Positions 47,938 through 60,078 of a stretch of DNA of 64,000 nt are shown in pieces (position 1 is the first letter of the stretch; each line of letters opens with the position of its first letter). The notes under the pieces are model-generated. The model made no database searches. It saw nothing but the letters and a program-made list of their open reading frames with translations, and was not told the origin of the DNA. A program made the position numbers and the translations under genes. Source of the stretch: Amborella trichopoda (taxonomy: Eukaryota; Streptophyta; Magnoliopsida; Amborellales; Amborellaceae); the NCBI RefSeq assembly GCF_000471905.2, contig NW_006497658.1:32674-96673 (forward strand), in the 5' to 3' direction.

Positions 47938-49447
47938 TCAAAAGCAGAATTGGCAGCAGCAGATGCATGAATACCATTTCTTCTGACTTGTCCGACTTAT
48001 TTGGGTAGGGTCATCGCCAACCTTCTTCACAGATGCGCTGTGTCCTCCCTCAGTCAGTCTGCACATAATTGTCAAAGGCAACCTCATGAAAGAGAGAAAG
48101 AGGGCCCCAAATTAGTACTTGTCTTAGTCGGCAAGTAAATTAAGAAACCAAAAAACAAAAAACAGAAAACAAAAAACAAAAAACAAAAAACAAAAAACAA
48201 AAATCAAAAAACAAAAAACAAAAAACAAAAAACAATCGACAAAGGAATTTCGTTTTAAGAGTGAAAATGACCAATAATTTATAGTGATATGATCGAGTAG
48301 ACTTTAAGTCACCATGTAGAAAAGTAGAATGTGACTTCTAGGCCACTGGATTTGGATACACCTTCTTGTGCCTATTTACATAAACTCCAATGGCAGAGTA
48401 AGCCAATAAATAGGCATAAACTCCAATGGCAAAGTAAGCCAATCCGATCATTGATCTATATTAAATAACAATATAAATTGGTGTGTGTGTGCCACAGAAA
48501 GAGAGAGAGCATACATAGGAAATGCAAAAGAGCGGATGCTGGTTCCACTATCATTAGAATGGTGAGAGATACTAGAAGAATGAGGCACTGATGCTGGAGC
48601 AGGTTTCCCTGAAGGACCAACAGGTTCATCAGGAGACGTAAACCTCAAGCAAAATTCGAGCATCCTCCATATCATCAGTGCTAACCTCAAGCAAAATTTG
48701 AGCATCGTCCTTATCATCAGTGCTAACCTCAGTTCCCAAATCATGCTCGTCTTCCACCTCTCTGGCATCAGACCCCACTACAAACGGTATAGGACGAGAC
48801 CCCAAAGGAGGGCTATTTGAGAAATTAGTGAGCTCCCGACTTTCAAGCAGGAAAACATGGTCTCTCAGGATGCTAGAATTTCCAACATGAAAACTAAATA
48901 AAGATTCATTCGAGGCCACACTCCATTCCATGGGTGTTTGAGACTTTGTTCTAGCAAAAACAGAAGAAGGGATCCTATATTGTTTGGCACTTGGGGTTTC
49001 AGGTTTACTTATTGATGGGTTTGAATATTCAGATTTATACATCACTTGAATTGGTGGTGATTACTTAGACACACTTGAGAAACCTTGGGTATCAGAAGGC
49101 CCAGGGGGTAAGAGAGAAACGCCTGGTGCTTGAACCGAATCAGAGTGAACTGACCGCAAGAGCATGAGCCCTTCATAGCCATGCCCATCAACCATGCAAT
49201 CGGGCTCGGGAATAGATGGTGAAGGCTCAAGAATCACTTTTTGTTCCATTTTTGGCTCCCCTCTGAAACCCAATTCGAGGTCATGAGAAGATGAATCAGA
49301 AGACTCAGCAAATCTATCTTCTTCATTGCTAGAAATTTTTCCTTGACTAAGAAGAACCGACTCATCGTCTTCCTCTATATTTTCAGCCTCTAGAAATGTT
49401 TTCGCGTGGTTTTTACTTCCATGGTTGTGCACTGCATCCATTCCCAC
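47938..49447 (-). CDS. uncharacterised plant Ser-rich protein, Cys-cluster C terminus, damaged
   Basis: Exon 1 (49447-48515) and exon 2 (48058-47938) join through GT-AG sites in phase so that RSFAFP-I continues as LTEGGHSASVKKV. The protein ends KWYSCICCCQFCF. The middle has PMEWSVASNESLFSFHVGN followed by SSILRDHVFLL. I recall this combination (PMEWSxASNESLFS, SFAFPIL, W-x-S-C-x-C-C) from a plant-only family of unknown function and give no gene name. Length would be about 350 residues; it is acidic and Ser-rich, with no membrane segment. Two lesions: an in-frame TAA at 49063-49061 and a frame change near 48632. A 42-bp tandem duplication (EVSTDDKDDAQILL repeated) precedes the frame change. 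It could be a recent pseudogene or affected by base-call errors, since splice sites and C terminus are well kept. Confidence 0.65.
48059..48514 (-). other. intron of the Ser-rich protein gene
   Basis: Donor GTATGC after CCTAT and acceptor ATTATGTGCAG. The interior holds a CT/GT-rich start and the AACAAAA-type microsatellite at 48150-48237. Confidence 0.65.
48150..48237. repeat. (ACAAAAA)n heptamer microsatellite
   Basis: About eleven copies of ACAAAAA/AACAAAA with few interruptions, inside the intron of the minus-strand gene. Confidence 0.85.
48647..48730 (-). repeat. 42-bp in-frame tandem duplication
   Basis: Two adjacent 42-base units (48647-48688, 48689-48730) encode EVSTDDKDDAQILL and EVSTDDMEDARILL. 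They differ at four bases. The duplication keeps frame, but the following unit start (GAGGTT) runs into the frameshifted region. Confidence 0.8.
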
Positions 49448-50731
49448 TCACCGCGTTGTCTAAGTGAAGTTATCCATTATAATGGGTTTTTCTTTGTCTT
49501 TCAGTTGCTGGTATGTGGGTTTCTCTTTTCGAGGTAGTTTCTCGAGCATTCCATGGCTGGCTGAAACGGCTTAAAACAAGCAGATCGCAGCCAACATGCA
49601 TTGGACAAATAATCACCAGCCTACAAAAAACATAGATTCATTTAACTAACAAATGGTAGCGCTTTCATTTTTCATTCCAACAAAAATGGATTTCATAATT
49701 TTAATCGTCAAATAACTAAAATTCAAAGAAGATAGACACCTTTGTATAATAATGACAGCAATGCCGAAACCAAGTGTAGCACTCTCAAGAATGCCAATTT
49801 ATGTAGCTGATTCAGTCTTGTTTCAGTTGAAAGAAGCATGAAGCATGAAGAACAACTTGCATAAAATGTGTCAATGCCATAACATCAGGCATCAGTACAC
49901 ACAAAGCAAGCAAATAAACAATCTGATAAACCTTCCAAATGGTGGAAGCGAAATGAGTAAGACCAGAAAATGTCTGAGAATAGCCCAGTATTGGTTTTAA
50001 CATGAGTGACATTAACCAAAACTAGTCGACACCGTGACTTTGATAATTTCAGCTGTAAAACAAGAGACATAGAATGCAGGTGAAGGTGCGCCTTTTTTGA
50101 TTGTTTAGAACCTCGGCCTTATACAAACCATGCCCAATGTTGAATAGTTATATTTAATCTTAAAATGCCATTTTTATCGATATCAAAGATAGAGTGTATA
50201 TGATTTCTGTTATTTCTCTCTTTTTTTTTTCTTTTTTTCTTTTTCATGGCAAGGAGGTTACATCCCCAAAATAATGCACCTTGATAAGTTCAGCAGATAA
50301 ACTTTTGGCATTATGCAAATTCTGATTTTGGGTATTCTAAAGGCCTATTTAGCTGATAATTAATTTTATTTTATCTAACATTATTTTGTTTAAAATTCTT
50401 ATACTGTACCCAATATTAGTATGTTTGTTTGGTTTGTATTATTTACCAACCAAATTACTATTTGGTCTCTGACCTACCATATGGTATATTACAAAGAAGT
50501 CACGACCCTAACCTTGAAAACCCTATTCTTTTCCTTTCCAAGGATACATTCTTTTTAGTTCTTTTCTTTCTCAGTCTAATTCTATAGAGCCCGGGCTAAA
50601 TTAGCGCTTAACAATTTGCAACGCTACATCTTAGGTTCAATTCCTACCGAGAGTAGAGGGGCCCTCTCCCTACTAACTCACCCAAAAAGAGAAAGTATAG
50701 AATCTCTCATACATTCCTTTTCCCCTGAATA
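49448..50731. other. upstream region of the minus-strand gene, no other gene seen
   Basis: 49448-49620 is plausible 5' UTR or promoter of the Ser-rich gene. It includes a T/C-rich stretch and a poly-T run at 50217-50245. The frames at 49812-50070 have no motifs. A B-box-like GGTTCAATTCC lies at 50634-50644. Confidence 0.4.
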
Positions 50732-50974
50732 TAGGGCTGTCAATGGGTTGGGCTTGGGCCGGGGATGGCCTGGCCCTATTCCCCTTAGGGCCGACTCGGC
50801 CTGGCCTTCGCTCTATCAGGTCCAGGACATGTTGGGCCGGGCTTGGCCCAACAAGGTAAAATTTAAAGAAAACTAAACGAAAATAAATAAAACAGAGTAA
50901 GGGGCTGGGCCTCACCGGGCCCAGGCCTGGCCCTAGTTTTTCAATGCTGGCCACCCGGCCCATTGCCACCACTA
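50732..50974. mobile_element. ~243-bp hAT-type MITE, GGGCC-rich
   Basis: The left end TAGGGCTGTCAATGGG and the right end read inward as TAGTGGTGGCAATGGG are inverted repeats, each followed by GGGC-rich sequence. This end type is common in plant hAT MITEs. The flanking 8 bases do not match, so the target duplication has decayed or an end was rearranged. Confidence 0.6.
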
Positions 50975-51697
50975 ATCTCTCCAATTTGATTTGAAACTAT
51001 TGACATATGCTCCATTTCTATCTACTATTGATATTTGCCCCCTTTCTATCTCTATATCTCTCTTTTGTCTTCATTTATTGTTTCCCTATTGCATACATCC
51101 CTTCAGTTTGGTTTGAATGATACGAGAGATTAGATGTCTCCGTTGTCCACATTGAAATAAATGGAAAGGTGAATGAGTGAATAAATTGGGGTAATCATTG
51201 CGATCAAGGTTTTAGAAAACGTCATTTGGATCCGGATTCGCCTGATCCGGATTGGGTATCATCAGAGGTGTGTTGGATCTGTTAATAAAATGGGATCCGA
51301 TGTGTTGCTACTATATTGAAATTTTTATTGTTGTAAATACATTAAAATATCACATAATTTAATATATTAAATTGCTAGGTTATTTAATAAAATTTTCTTA
51401 TTATATAGATTATATTGTTTTCATGTTTAGTACAAATTGTGATTTCAGATTAATGTATTTATAACTTTTATAAACATCAGCAAATAACTTACTGTTAATT
51501 TGTTATTGTATAGAATAATGAAACATGTTCTCAGTATTTCTATTTTTTTTATGTATATAAAAGAAATCATGATGCAATTACCACTGTAGTCATTTTTTTT
51601 AAAATGTTTTTGGGCCAAAACTTGCCGATTCGGCTAATTCTCTGATCCAACCAGCGTATCCATCAGTCTGACATAGTTTTTGGGGTGGACAAGCTAG

Positions 51698-51773
51698 GTT
51701 GCCAATCCTTTTTCTTTAAGTTTGGTAACAATCATGTTGCCAATCCTTTTTCTTTAAGTTTGGTAACAATCAT
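51698..51773. repeat. perfect 38-bp tandem duplication
   Basis: Two identical 38-base units starting GTTGCCAATCC. The paralogous site near 62190-62230 has only one, so this arose after the 10.4-kb duplication. Confidence 0.85.
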
Positions 51774-51856
51774 TTTCTTTCGCTATTTCTTCTTTGATAT
51801 GGTGATGTTTTGTATTTCTTTCTAATAAATAACAAGGATAAAATACTAAACAATTA

Positions 51857-52032
51857 TTTATTTTGAGTATAAGGAAGTCATAATCATCTTTAGCCACTAC
51901 AAAAATAACGGCTTAGAGTGTATAAAGGAGTTGGAGATATTTTTATTTGCACTTTAAGCTTGATCACTGGTACGCACTTGGCTAGCCACTTGATATTCAA
52001 ATGATTATGATCTTCTTGTACTAAAAATGAAT
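51857..52032. mobile_element. ~175-bp MITE with ~35-bp inverted ends
   Basis: TATTTTGAGTATAAGGAAGT on the left corresponds to TCATTTTTAGTACAAGAAGA read inward from the right, and both continue CATAATCAT. The end resembles the MULE-like MITE at 22857. A second copy lies at about 62328-62503. Confidence 0.6.
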
Positions 52033-52639
52033 AATATTATTATATATTTTTCCTTAGGACCCAGTTAGCATGCGGCCACCCCACATATTGTAGAAATGTA
52101 AGCTTTGCAATAAATATATTTTTAAACTATAATTTGATCCTAATGTTTAGATAATATACAAGCTTTAATATGGAGACCTTGACTATGAAAAAAAAAAATT
52201 TGAAAACTAGAAATAATGATTGTACTAAAAAAACATTTGGATAGTTATTTACAATTGTTTTTAGATGGACTACCTATTTGCATCCATCTTTAGGATAGAT
52301 GCTTTATACATCTGGACCGCATATTGTAGAAGCGCGGTCCATCCCACATGAAACATTTGTTCCACATATGATGCACAGTTGCACACATCCCTCTCTTCTA
52401 TGAACATTCGCTCAAATGTGTCCAATACACATGGGTTGTATATACATGAGGTTGTCTCTTACATCTTCTTTCTCTTTCTAGAGCATGCACAATGAGATCT
52501 ATCACCTCCTATCTCTCTCTGTCACTTATCTTACTAGTATTTTTTTTTTTTTTTAATTTTGAGTCTTGTCAATAACATTTTTACAACCATTCAATTTGAA
52601 ATCCAACTGACAAAGTAATTATGATTTTATTTTCATCTT

Positions 52640-53110
52640 CCTCATTATCACAACATTTTCTCTAATTATTTGGGGTTGGCTACACGAATCCTGATTCGTC
52701 AGCGTGCTCTAATAAATACCATACCCTTAGTGAGACAAAAAATTCATATATCTTTTCGAGCTACTTTCAGCCACATCCTTTTGGGCCTACTCCTTGTCCT
52801 TTTCAATCTTTCCACTTGAACTAACTCGTACCTTCGAACAGGTGTTGTACTGGGTCAGCAGCACAAATGGCCAGCCCACCGAAGTCTACTCTCTCTCATC
52901 CGATTGGTTCCACACCTAAATTTTGGCAAATAGATCCGTTTCTAATTTTGTCCTTTTCGTCTTGTCACTCATCCATCTCAACATCATCTCTGCTACACTC
53001 ATTCTTTGGATATATTGTTTATTGAGCACCCAACATTCTGCCCCATAGAGCAAAGCTGGTCTCACAGCTGTCCCATAGAACTTGCCCTTCAGCTTTGTTT
53101 GACTTCTTTG
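52640..53110 (-). mobile_element. RTE-type LINE 3' end, block C side
   Basis: Minus-strand translation gives KGKFYGTAVRPALLYGAECW, RMSVAEMMLRWMSD, RLRWAGHL and RPSTTPVRRYE. These are the C-terminal motifs of RTE-clade ORF proteins, followed by the typical 3' end CCAACCCCAAATAATTAGAG and a GATAATGAGGAAG tail. It is 5'-truncated at about 53110 and has internal stops. The unit boundary of blocks B-D lies next to it. Confidence 0.75.
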
Positions 53111-53656
53111 TATAAACGATAAATACTATAGATTGTGACTTCTTTGTATAAAAAACAAAGAGTAATTTTATATACTTTTCCTATAGAACTATGGGTTAAA
53201 ATAAGGGGTATTTCAAAAAGAAAGATTACTTTTGTTTACTTAAAAGGTGGTTGCAAATAAAAGTAGTGTTGGGTGAATAGTATGGTATAAAAAATATTGG
53301 GAGGTTTCCAGAGGTTTCTATATTGGAAAAAAATTTAATAAGTGTGAGGCCCTAATTAATCAAATTAAATCGCTCCATAAAAATTCTTTAGAAAAGTTTG
53401 TTTTGATTTTGAAAAACCCTCAATTTGATTATCTCAACCTCATGATATATGGACATAAGAAAAATAGATTATGAATCATGAAAATAGTGTATCGCGTATC
53501 ACTTACTCTCTAGATTGTCAATTTTCAAGTATTTAAAGATCTGATCAATCTACATTATTGTTACACTTTAGACCTATAATTAAAGATGAAAATAAATTCG
53601 GGCTATTATAAAGATCTTGGATACAGAAATGCCATGTTTTAGCATTGTTTGAAGCA

Positions 53657-55686
53657 AGGGTTTAAATAACGGATAGGTGCTCCAGATTAGGCACCACAAA
53701 AACCAATCCAGATCGGTGATTCAGATTGGCAATTGTTCGAATCGGTCAGTTTCTACATTAAAAAAATATCGAAAACAATTATTAAAAATCATTATAAATA
53801 TTTTTTTTTAAGAATCCAAGAAGAAATAGGGGTACTACATTATTCACTTTCGTTTTTTTGTATCAATATATAAATATTGAGATGATCTTTCCCTATATGA
53901 ACTACTGTTAACCATTAAATTTACTGTAAGATTAATCCTCAAACAAGTCAAATAATAAAAGAATAGATCTTTCTCAAAAAATAAAAATAAATAAACAAAT
54001 AGATGCAAATATAATTCAGGACAGTATCATATAAAACACAACTTTTAGATAGGTCCCTAGAATTACTTAATCTGTAGAATGGAGTTTCATGCATTCACTT
54101 TTAGTTATGCTCCAAATTTTCAAACAAGTATGACTTCCAAGCTCTTCTAATACATAGAAATAATATTCCCTGAAAGATGTATATGGAACTTGTACAATAT
54201 CTCTCCCTGAATTCTTTACATCCTCTCTTTAGGCCAAACCCATCTCTGCAGGGCGATACCTGCTACCACAGTACCATGTACTGAGATTGCACTATCCAAA
54301 TCGACAAAAGGCATCACATGTTTAAATGACAAATAATTCTTCAAAATTGTAGATCTCACTAAATTTAAGTGTTTCTATCTAATGTTAATCATGACAAACT
54401 TTAAGTGTTTCTATCTGATGATAACCATGTTTCTTGTCCGCAAACACACCACAAAGAAATATGGGAGAAAATTAAAATCAAACTGCCAACATTAGATATT
54501 GAATCCAGAAAATGATGACAAACTTCAAACCACCTATTATTTAATGTGAGCCAATTCTAAAAAATTAAGCATACGCTATTGCTGGAACGCTAGGAGAGAA
54601 ATATCTTCAACATAATTCAAATTTATTAGTCCACAAATTTCATCACAAGGCTTATGTTCAAGTAGGTGCTATGAGATTATTCAAAAAAAAAAAATTAAAA
54701 AGAGACAAAATCAATAACTCAAAAGCTATATAATTCAAAAGCATCAAACCAAATAATTCCAAAATGTTACACATAAAGCAAAGAAAAACTAATAAATTAT
54801 CAAATATAAAACTATCAGGAACTACAACGTCCATGTATGACATAGAACTTAACTGTACACCAAGATCTGAACAATAGGAAACCAAACCATAGCCACCAAC
54901 AGAGGTCAAACATGGGGAAAGCGATTCACAAAATAAAAAACCTAGGAAAAGAATTCAATTGCTCCAATAAATAAGGATACATTTAAGAACCGCAACAAAA
55001 CAATACGAGGAAATAGAAATTGTTCATTTCACTAAATGAAGGGGAAAATAACAAGCTACAAACCAAAACAAAGGATAATAAAGATCTCAAAAGAGGAACA
55101 AAGGAGAAAGGTTAAGTGCAGATAGCAGAGGCGGCCAACCTTAGGTCATAGAAACACTATTGAGAAAAACCCTAGATCCTAAAAAAACAAAACATAAATC
55201 TCGCTAAAAAAATCGAAAAAAAAGCACAATACAACAAAATATGTTACCTGATTTTGATGAAAATCCAGTATTACCACGATCATTCAGCAAAAACATTGGA
55301 TCAAATTGTTGAAGAATAGCCACCAAAATCACGATTCGAAAAACCCTAATCCGCTCAAATAAAACCCAAATTTCAGTCAAAAAATTCACAATAATGCATT
55401 GTTTTGGGTTCGATTCAACCCCAATCGATATTTTCCCTCCATTATTAATAAAAAAAACATATATTTATAGATCCAGCTTTTTTTTCGATGGAAAATGGGC
55501 AATGCATGGGATTTACTGTAGAAGGCCCGTTTTAACTATAGCGACCTATCGTTTTACTGTTCAAAAATGACGTTTCGGCTCTAAACACTGCATTTTCCTA
55601 GGTTTTGTGAGAATCGACACTGGATGACCGATTCCCGAGTTGATTCGGGAGATTCTGTATCAACTCGTCATTTTTTAAAACACTAC
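53657..55686. mobile_element. ~2.0-kb TIR element, block C copy
   Basis: Left end AGGGTTTAAATAACGG, right end read inward GTAGTGTTTTAAAAAATGAC. TCATCCCA (55687-55694) follows. As in block B, the left flank lacks the matching target sequence. Confidence 0.6.
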
Positions 55687-55694
55687 TCATCCCA

Positions 55695-57684
55695 CTTGGA
55701 TGGACCCGCACATATTGTGCTGCAAAACTCTAATTTATGCATGCAAACGGGAGAAACATTCGGAGAAAAAACAACAAGCTCATATGGAAAATATACCACA
55801 GTCAAAGGAACGTTGCATACGTTATTCGAATGCTACAAACACCAACAGTTCCTATCGATATTCAAATGATACAAACACCAGCAGGTCCTATCGACAAACA
55901 GCTGAAGACTAACGTATAGTTGTACCCACAAAGACATTTCATCAGATTGGTGGAAATGGAAGGTGAATGTTGCCTTGGAAACATATAAAATACTCCATTG
56001 GACAAATTAAATATAGGAAAAATATACAAAGAGACCATCTATTTTGGTACAAGGAAATCACAATCACTCTTCTCTGCAAGATTTAAAATTAGGTAGTTAT
56101 AAAATTGTCATTGACCAGATTCAAAGTTCAATAAAAAAATTTCTCGAACTTTGTAATACATTTTGAGCCATTCAATATGACATCTAATGCCTAGGAATAA
56201 TTATGACCTCCTTGTAACAAATATAAATGGTCTCCTAGTATACAATCCCTTAAATATACTTAAACCCACCCGGAATAACCTTGTTTGATCTTTCCTTTTA
56301 GATGCTTCCACTTGACAATTGGGAAGTATCATAACTCCTCTCCAATAATGTCTGCAATAAAATGAGTTAGATGATTAGAGAATACATAGTACATTTGGTA
56401 AGGTAAGTGGATGACAATTCAGTGGTTTCCCACCATCAGCTCCCACAAACATATGGATGGAGATTAATACCCATTGCTACGTGGTTGAATGTCTTTGCGC
56501 CAAATCCAATTAATCCATCCATTCATGGGGACTGTCAGAGGAGAAAGTCATGGAGAACCATATACCAGAGTCTATTTGATACATAAACTTTCTCATATTT
56601 AATAATCTCTAGCACCATGGGAAATCCCATGTTATCGGTGTCATCAACTTAGGAACACTAGGAATGGCTTGAAGCATCAACCCGTCCTTCATGAGTCCCC
56701 TCATTTTCCCTCTTACTAATGATCATTTGTCTAAAACAAAGAGCAGGAAGTAACCCACAATAAAATGTTGCCATGGTGAACTCTCTTTCCTTTTGAAATA
56801 AAATAAGGGGTTACTGCTCATTCAGCATCAATAAAATACAAAGTGCCCGTCATCAGCATTTTCAAAGCCTCGTATTAGTCCAAGACCAAGTTTTGTCCTA
56901 TTGCTACAGGTTCTCACCGTTTTTTCTGTTTTTCACTTGTAGTAGAAAAAAAATCATGGAGTACAAGCATGGAACTGGTGGGTGACTGGTTTGACCTAAC
57001 AATCCATTTTAAAATATATATATATAGACACACACACTGTGTTTACACGTGAATTTAGATCAATCTCTGAGTGAGATCAACTTAAATCTCTTGTGAAACG
57101 AGTTAAATCTTTGCAGATCTAGATCTCCTCTAAATATACTGGCTGCGCCAGCTTTAGAATTCGTTTATTAAACTCTAAAAAAAGCTTTTATTTAAAAAGT
57201 TTAAATAAAAAAACAGCCAGAAAAATAAATAAAAATAAATAGAAAAATGGATAAATAAATAAATAAAAGAGAGAGAACCACATCAGGACTACGGGTTGAT
57301 TTACACCTTTGAATGCCTTCCCTTGCATTTTTTATGAATGATTCTAAGGTTTTGGATCTAGGACAACTTATTCTTAAATTTTGATCTTAATTTTGAATAG
57401 ATTTTGAGAGGATTTCGACTTAGGGTCTCTAGCCTAAGGTTTTCTAGGAATTTTTCCTAACTTTATAGAGGTTTTTCTTAATTTTCAAGGGGTTTTAGGA
57501 TTTTTCCTCTTTTCCTTGGTATTTTTAGTCAAATTTTCTATTTTTCTATGCTTTTCACGTTTTTTTCCTAATTTTCTTAGTATTTTGGAGGAATTTCCTA
57601 ATTTTCTAAGAATTTTTGGACTATTTTTTGATAATTTTCCAGGGAATTTCTGAAATTCATATTTTGAATTCAAGTCAGGTAAGT
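55695..57684. other. non-coding part of block C
   Basis: Collinear with 22521-24600. Includes a TATATA/CACACA run at 57016-57038, AAAT runs at 57220-57270, and the T-rich stretch 57390-57660, whose minus-strand frame is low-complexity. The MITE is listed separately. Confidence 0.5.
56031..56234. mobile_element. MULE-like MITE, block C
   Basis: Same element as 22857-23055, with ends GAGACCATCTATTTTGGTAC and GGTCTC. ATATACAA flanks the left and CTAGTATACAA the right. Confidence 0.6.
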
Positions 57685-58404
57685 TGTAACAATCCTAAAA
57701 TTTCAAAAAAAAAAAAAAAAAAAAAGGAGAAAGTATGCTTTTAAATAGGTGATGGTCTGTTTGAATATGATGGTCCTTGGGGACCATCACTATTTTCAAA
57801 AGTTTTTGCCTTTGCCTTTGCTTTTACTTTTTCTTTTGCCTGCTTTTGCCTCCTGCTGCTTGCAGCTGGCCACGTCCTTTAGCGGACGTGGTTTTCGTAT
57901 GTTAAAAGCAGACGCTTAACGCGACACCTCAGGTATGAGGTAGAGCGTAATAAATATTATAATAATACGTTCTAAGAATTTAAATAGGGGAGGTGAGCAC
58001 TCCTACCCGAGAAACTTTTGAGATCTCTCTCTCTAGCCGAATTTTATCGAAGTTCCCTCTCAAATATTTGTGGGTAAGTGACATCGTCTTCCTGAAAAAT
58101 AGTCTATTTCTAATAAATAGTGATATTTTCGTCTAGGATCTTTATTTTATCAGTTTTATGTGTAAGTGACCTCATTGTCTCAAAAAATAATTCATTCTTT
58201 TTAAAAATAAAATGAAATAATTATTTCTGCTTATTATCATGAATTTTAGGTGCGATAAATTTTATGCGCACGTGACCTCATTATCTTGAAAAATAATCTT
58301 TTTGATAAAAATTGTGATATTTTATCTATGTTAGAATTTTGAATGCTGTAAATTAGAAAAATAAATTTATTTATTTTTCTTGTTTATTGTTAGAAATAAA
58401 TGTG
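57685..58404 (+). mobile_element. LTR-like insertion unique to block C (fossil)
   Basis: Homology with blocks A and B stops at AGGTAAGT and resumes only after the N gap. In between, TGTAACAATCC is a typical start of plant Ty3-type LTRs. It is followed by an A-run, a TTTAAATAGGGG promoter-like site near 57981 and repeated GTGACNTCNTTNTC strings near 58077, 58168 and 58268. Two hairpins lie at 57769-57788 and 57870-57891 (CCACGTCC arms). The right end is hidden in the gap, so whether it is a lone LTR or longer is unknown. Confidence 0.5.
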
Positions 58405-58596
58405 NNNNNNNNNNNNNNNNNNNNNNNNNNNNNNNNNNNNNNNNNNNNNNNNNNNNNNNNNNNNNNNNNNNNNNNNNNNNNNNNNNNNNNNNNNNNNNNN
58501 NNNNNNNNNNNNNNNNNNNNNNNNNNNNNNNNNNNNNNNNNNNNNNNNNNNNNNNNNNNNNNNNNNNNNNNNNNNNNNNNNNNNNNNNNNNNNNNN
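58405..58596. other. assembly gap (192 N)
   Basis: It falls between the LTR-like insertion and the LINE. Frames across it are uninformative. Confidence 0.97.
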
Positions 58597-60078
58597 GGAT
58601 CAGTAGGAGTTGAAACCATTTCATTGCTGTAAGTTTGGCCTGTTATTTTGGAGATACGTACTGTCTTTCGATCGGGATTTCATTCCAAGACTGGCTATGT
58701 AGATTTCAATATAGAAGCATCATGATCAGGTGCTCTCGATGGGAGGTTGGGGATGGAATGACTCATCCTATTTGGCAGGCGAAGTAGGTTGGGGAGTATC
58801 CTTTGAAATATTTGTATCAACTGATTTTCAATGTGATAAGTGATCCGTTGGCAAAAATCAATGATCTATTTATTATGGAGAGGGGGGTTTAGGATGTAAA
58901 GTGCTTGTATAATAGGGTGAAAGATGACTTCATCAGCCAAATAACATATCTATTAAATTTGCTGGATAAAGTTAAATTATTCCAAAGCTTTAAGGATGAA
59001 TTGATGTGGGAGGCAAATGTGATGGTTCTTTTTCGGGTAAATCACCTTATCATATTTTGTTGCATAAAATTTGATCTTAGAGAGTTCCACAAAAAGTTAA
59101 AGTCTTCCTTTGGGTGCTATTTCAAGGAAAAACTTTGACAATTGACATGTTGATTGAGAGAGGAAGGATTGTAACCAATATTTGCATGCTTTGCAAAGAA
59201 TGTGATGAAAATGGAGATCATTTATTCCTTCATTGCCCTTTTACCTATGACATTTGGTTCTGGTTTTTTGTAAATTGGTTATTGTTCCTACCTTGCCTCA
59301 AAATCATATTCACATTCTTGAATAATTGTCTTTTGATGGGTTACCTAAGGTAGGTTATATGATTTTTCAGATTGGTAAGGTTGCGCTCTAATGTGAGGTT
59401 TGGTTGGAAAGGAATAGGAAAGTTTTTGAGGGGTTGTTTCTGAAAAATTAGTGATTTAAAAGAGGATATTACATACCTTATGGAGTTTGTTTTACAAAGG
59501 AAGGTTTTGGAGTTTCTAAAGTTGATTTGGAAGTGAATATTACTAATGTTATGGCACAATGGATGATCAAATCGAGACCCATTGGGCGTTGAGTAGTGCC
59601 TTTAGAGGGTAGTATTAAAATTAATTGTGATGGTAGTTCGATGGGTAAGGCGGGCTGAGCAGGATGGAGGGAGTCTTTAGAGATTATGGAGGGGAAATAT
59701 TGTTTTGTTATATAGATCCATGTGGAATTAGAACGGTTAATGAAGCAGAGTTGCTGACTGTGCTTCAAGGTTTGAAACTTGTCATGGATCATAATGTTCA
59801 ACTCACGTGCATTGCCAAGGGGGATTCCTTGAATGTTATTAATTGGTGTAACTTCATATCAAGGGTCCCATAGATATTGAGATTGGAGTTGATGGGAATC
59901 ATGGATCTGGTGTGTCAGAAGAATGTCACATTCAGCATGTGTATAGGGAAGATAAAGAGTTTGTTGATCTCTTGGCAAAGAAAGGGGTTGATTTGCCGAA
60001 TTTGATAGTTTTGCATGATCTTATTGTATGAAATCCTTGTAATTCTCCTTTATATATACATTACGGAACATTGTCAAA
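58597..60078 (+). mobile_element. L1-like LINE, 3' fragment, block C
   Basis: Third copy of the LINE 3' piece. The zinc segment is well kept (CMLCKECDENGDHLFLHCPF near 59180-59245). The RNase H domain is recognisable through VNEAELLTVLQG, CIAKGDSLNVINW (Glu to Lys beside the catalytic Asp) and an EFVDLLAKKG-like end. It ends ATTACGGAACATTG at 60060. Several frames are needed; dead. Confidence 0.7.

Noticed and set aside
48448-49447. Three separate small genes on the minus strand
   Set aside because: The first two pieces are in the same frame across one stop, and the third follows one frame change. Motif order and the splice to 48058-47938 fit one gene.
50587-50690. tRNA-derived SINE or tRNA gene
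   Set aside because: GGTTCAATTCC resembles a B box and TAGCGCTTAAC could pass as an A box, but no cloverleaf, poly-A/T end or target duplication is visible.
57485-57673. Lys/Asn-rich minus-strand protein
   Set aside because: It is a translation of the T-rich quasi-periodic stretch that is non-coding in all three blocks.
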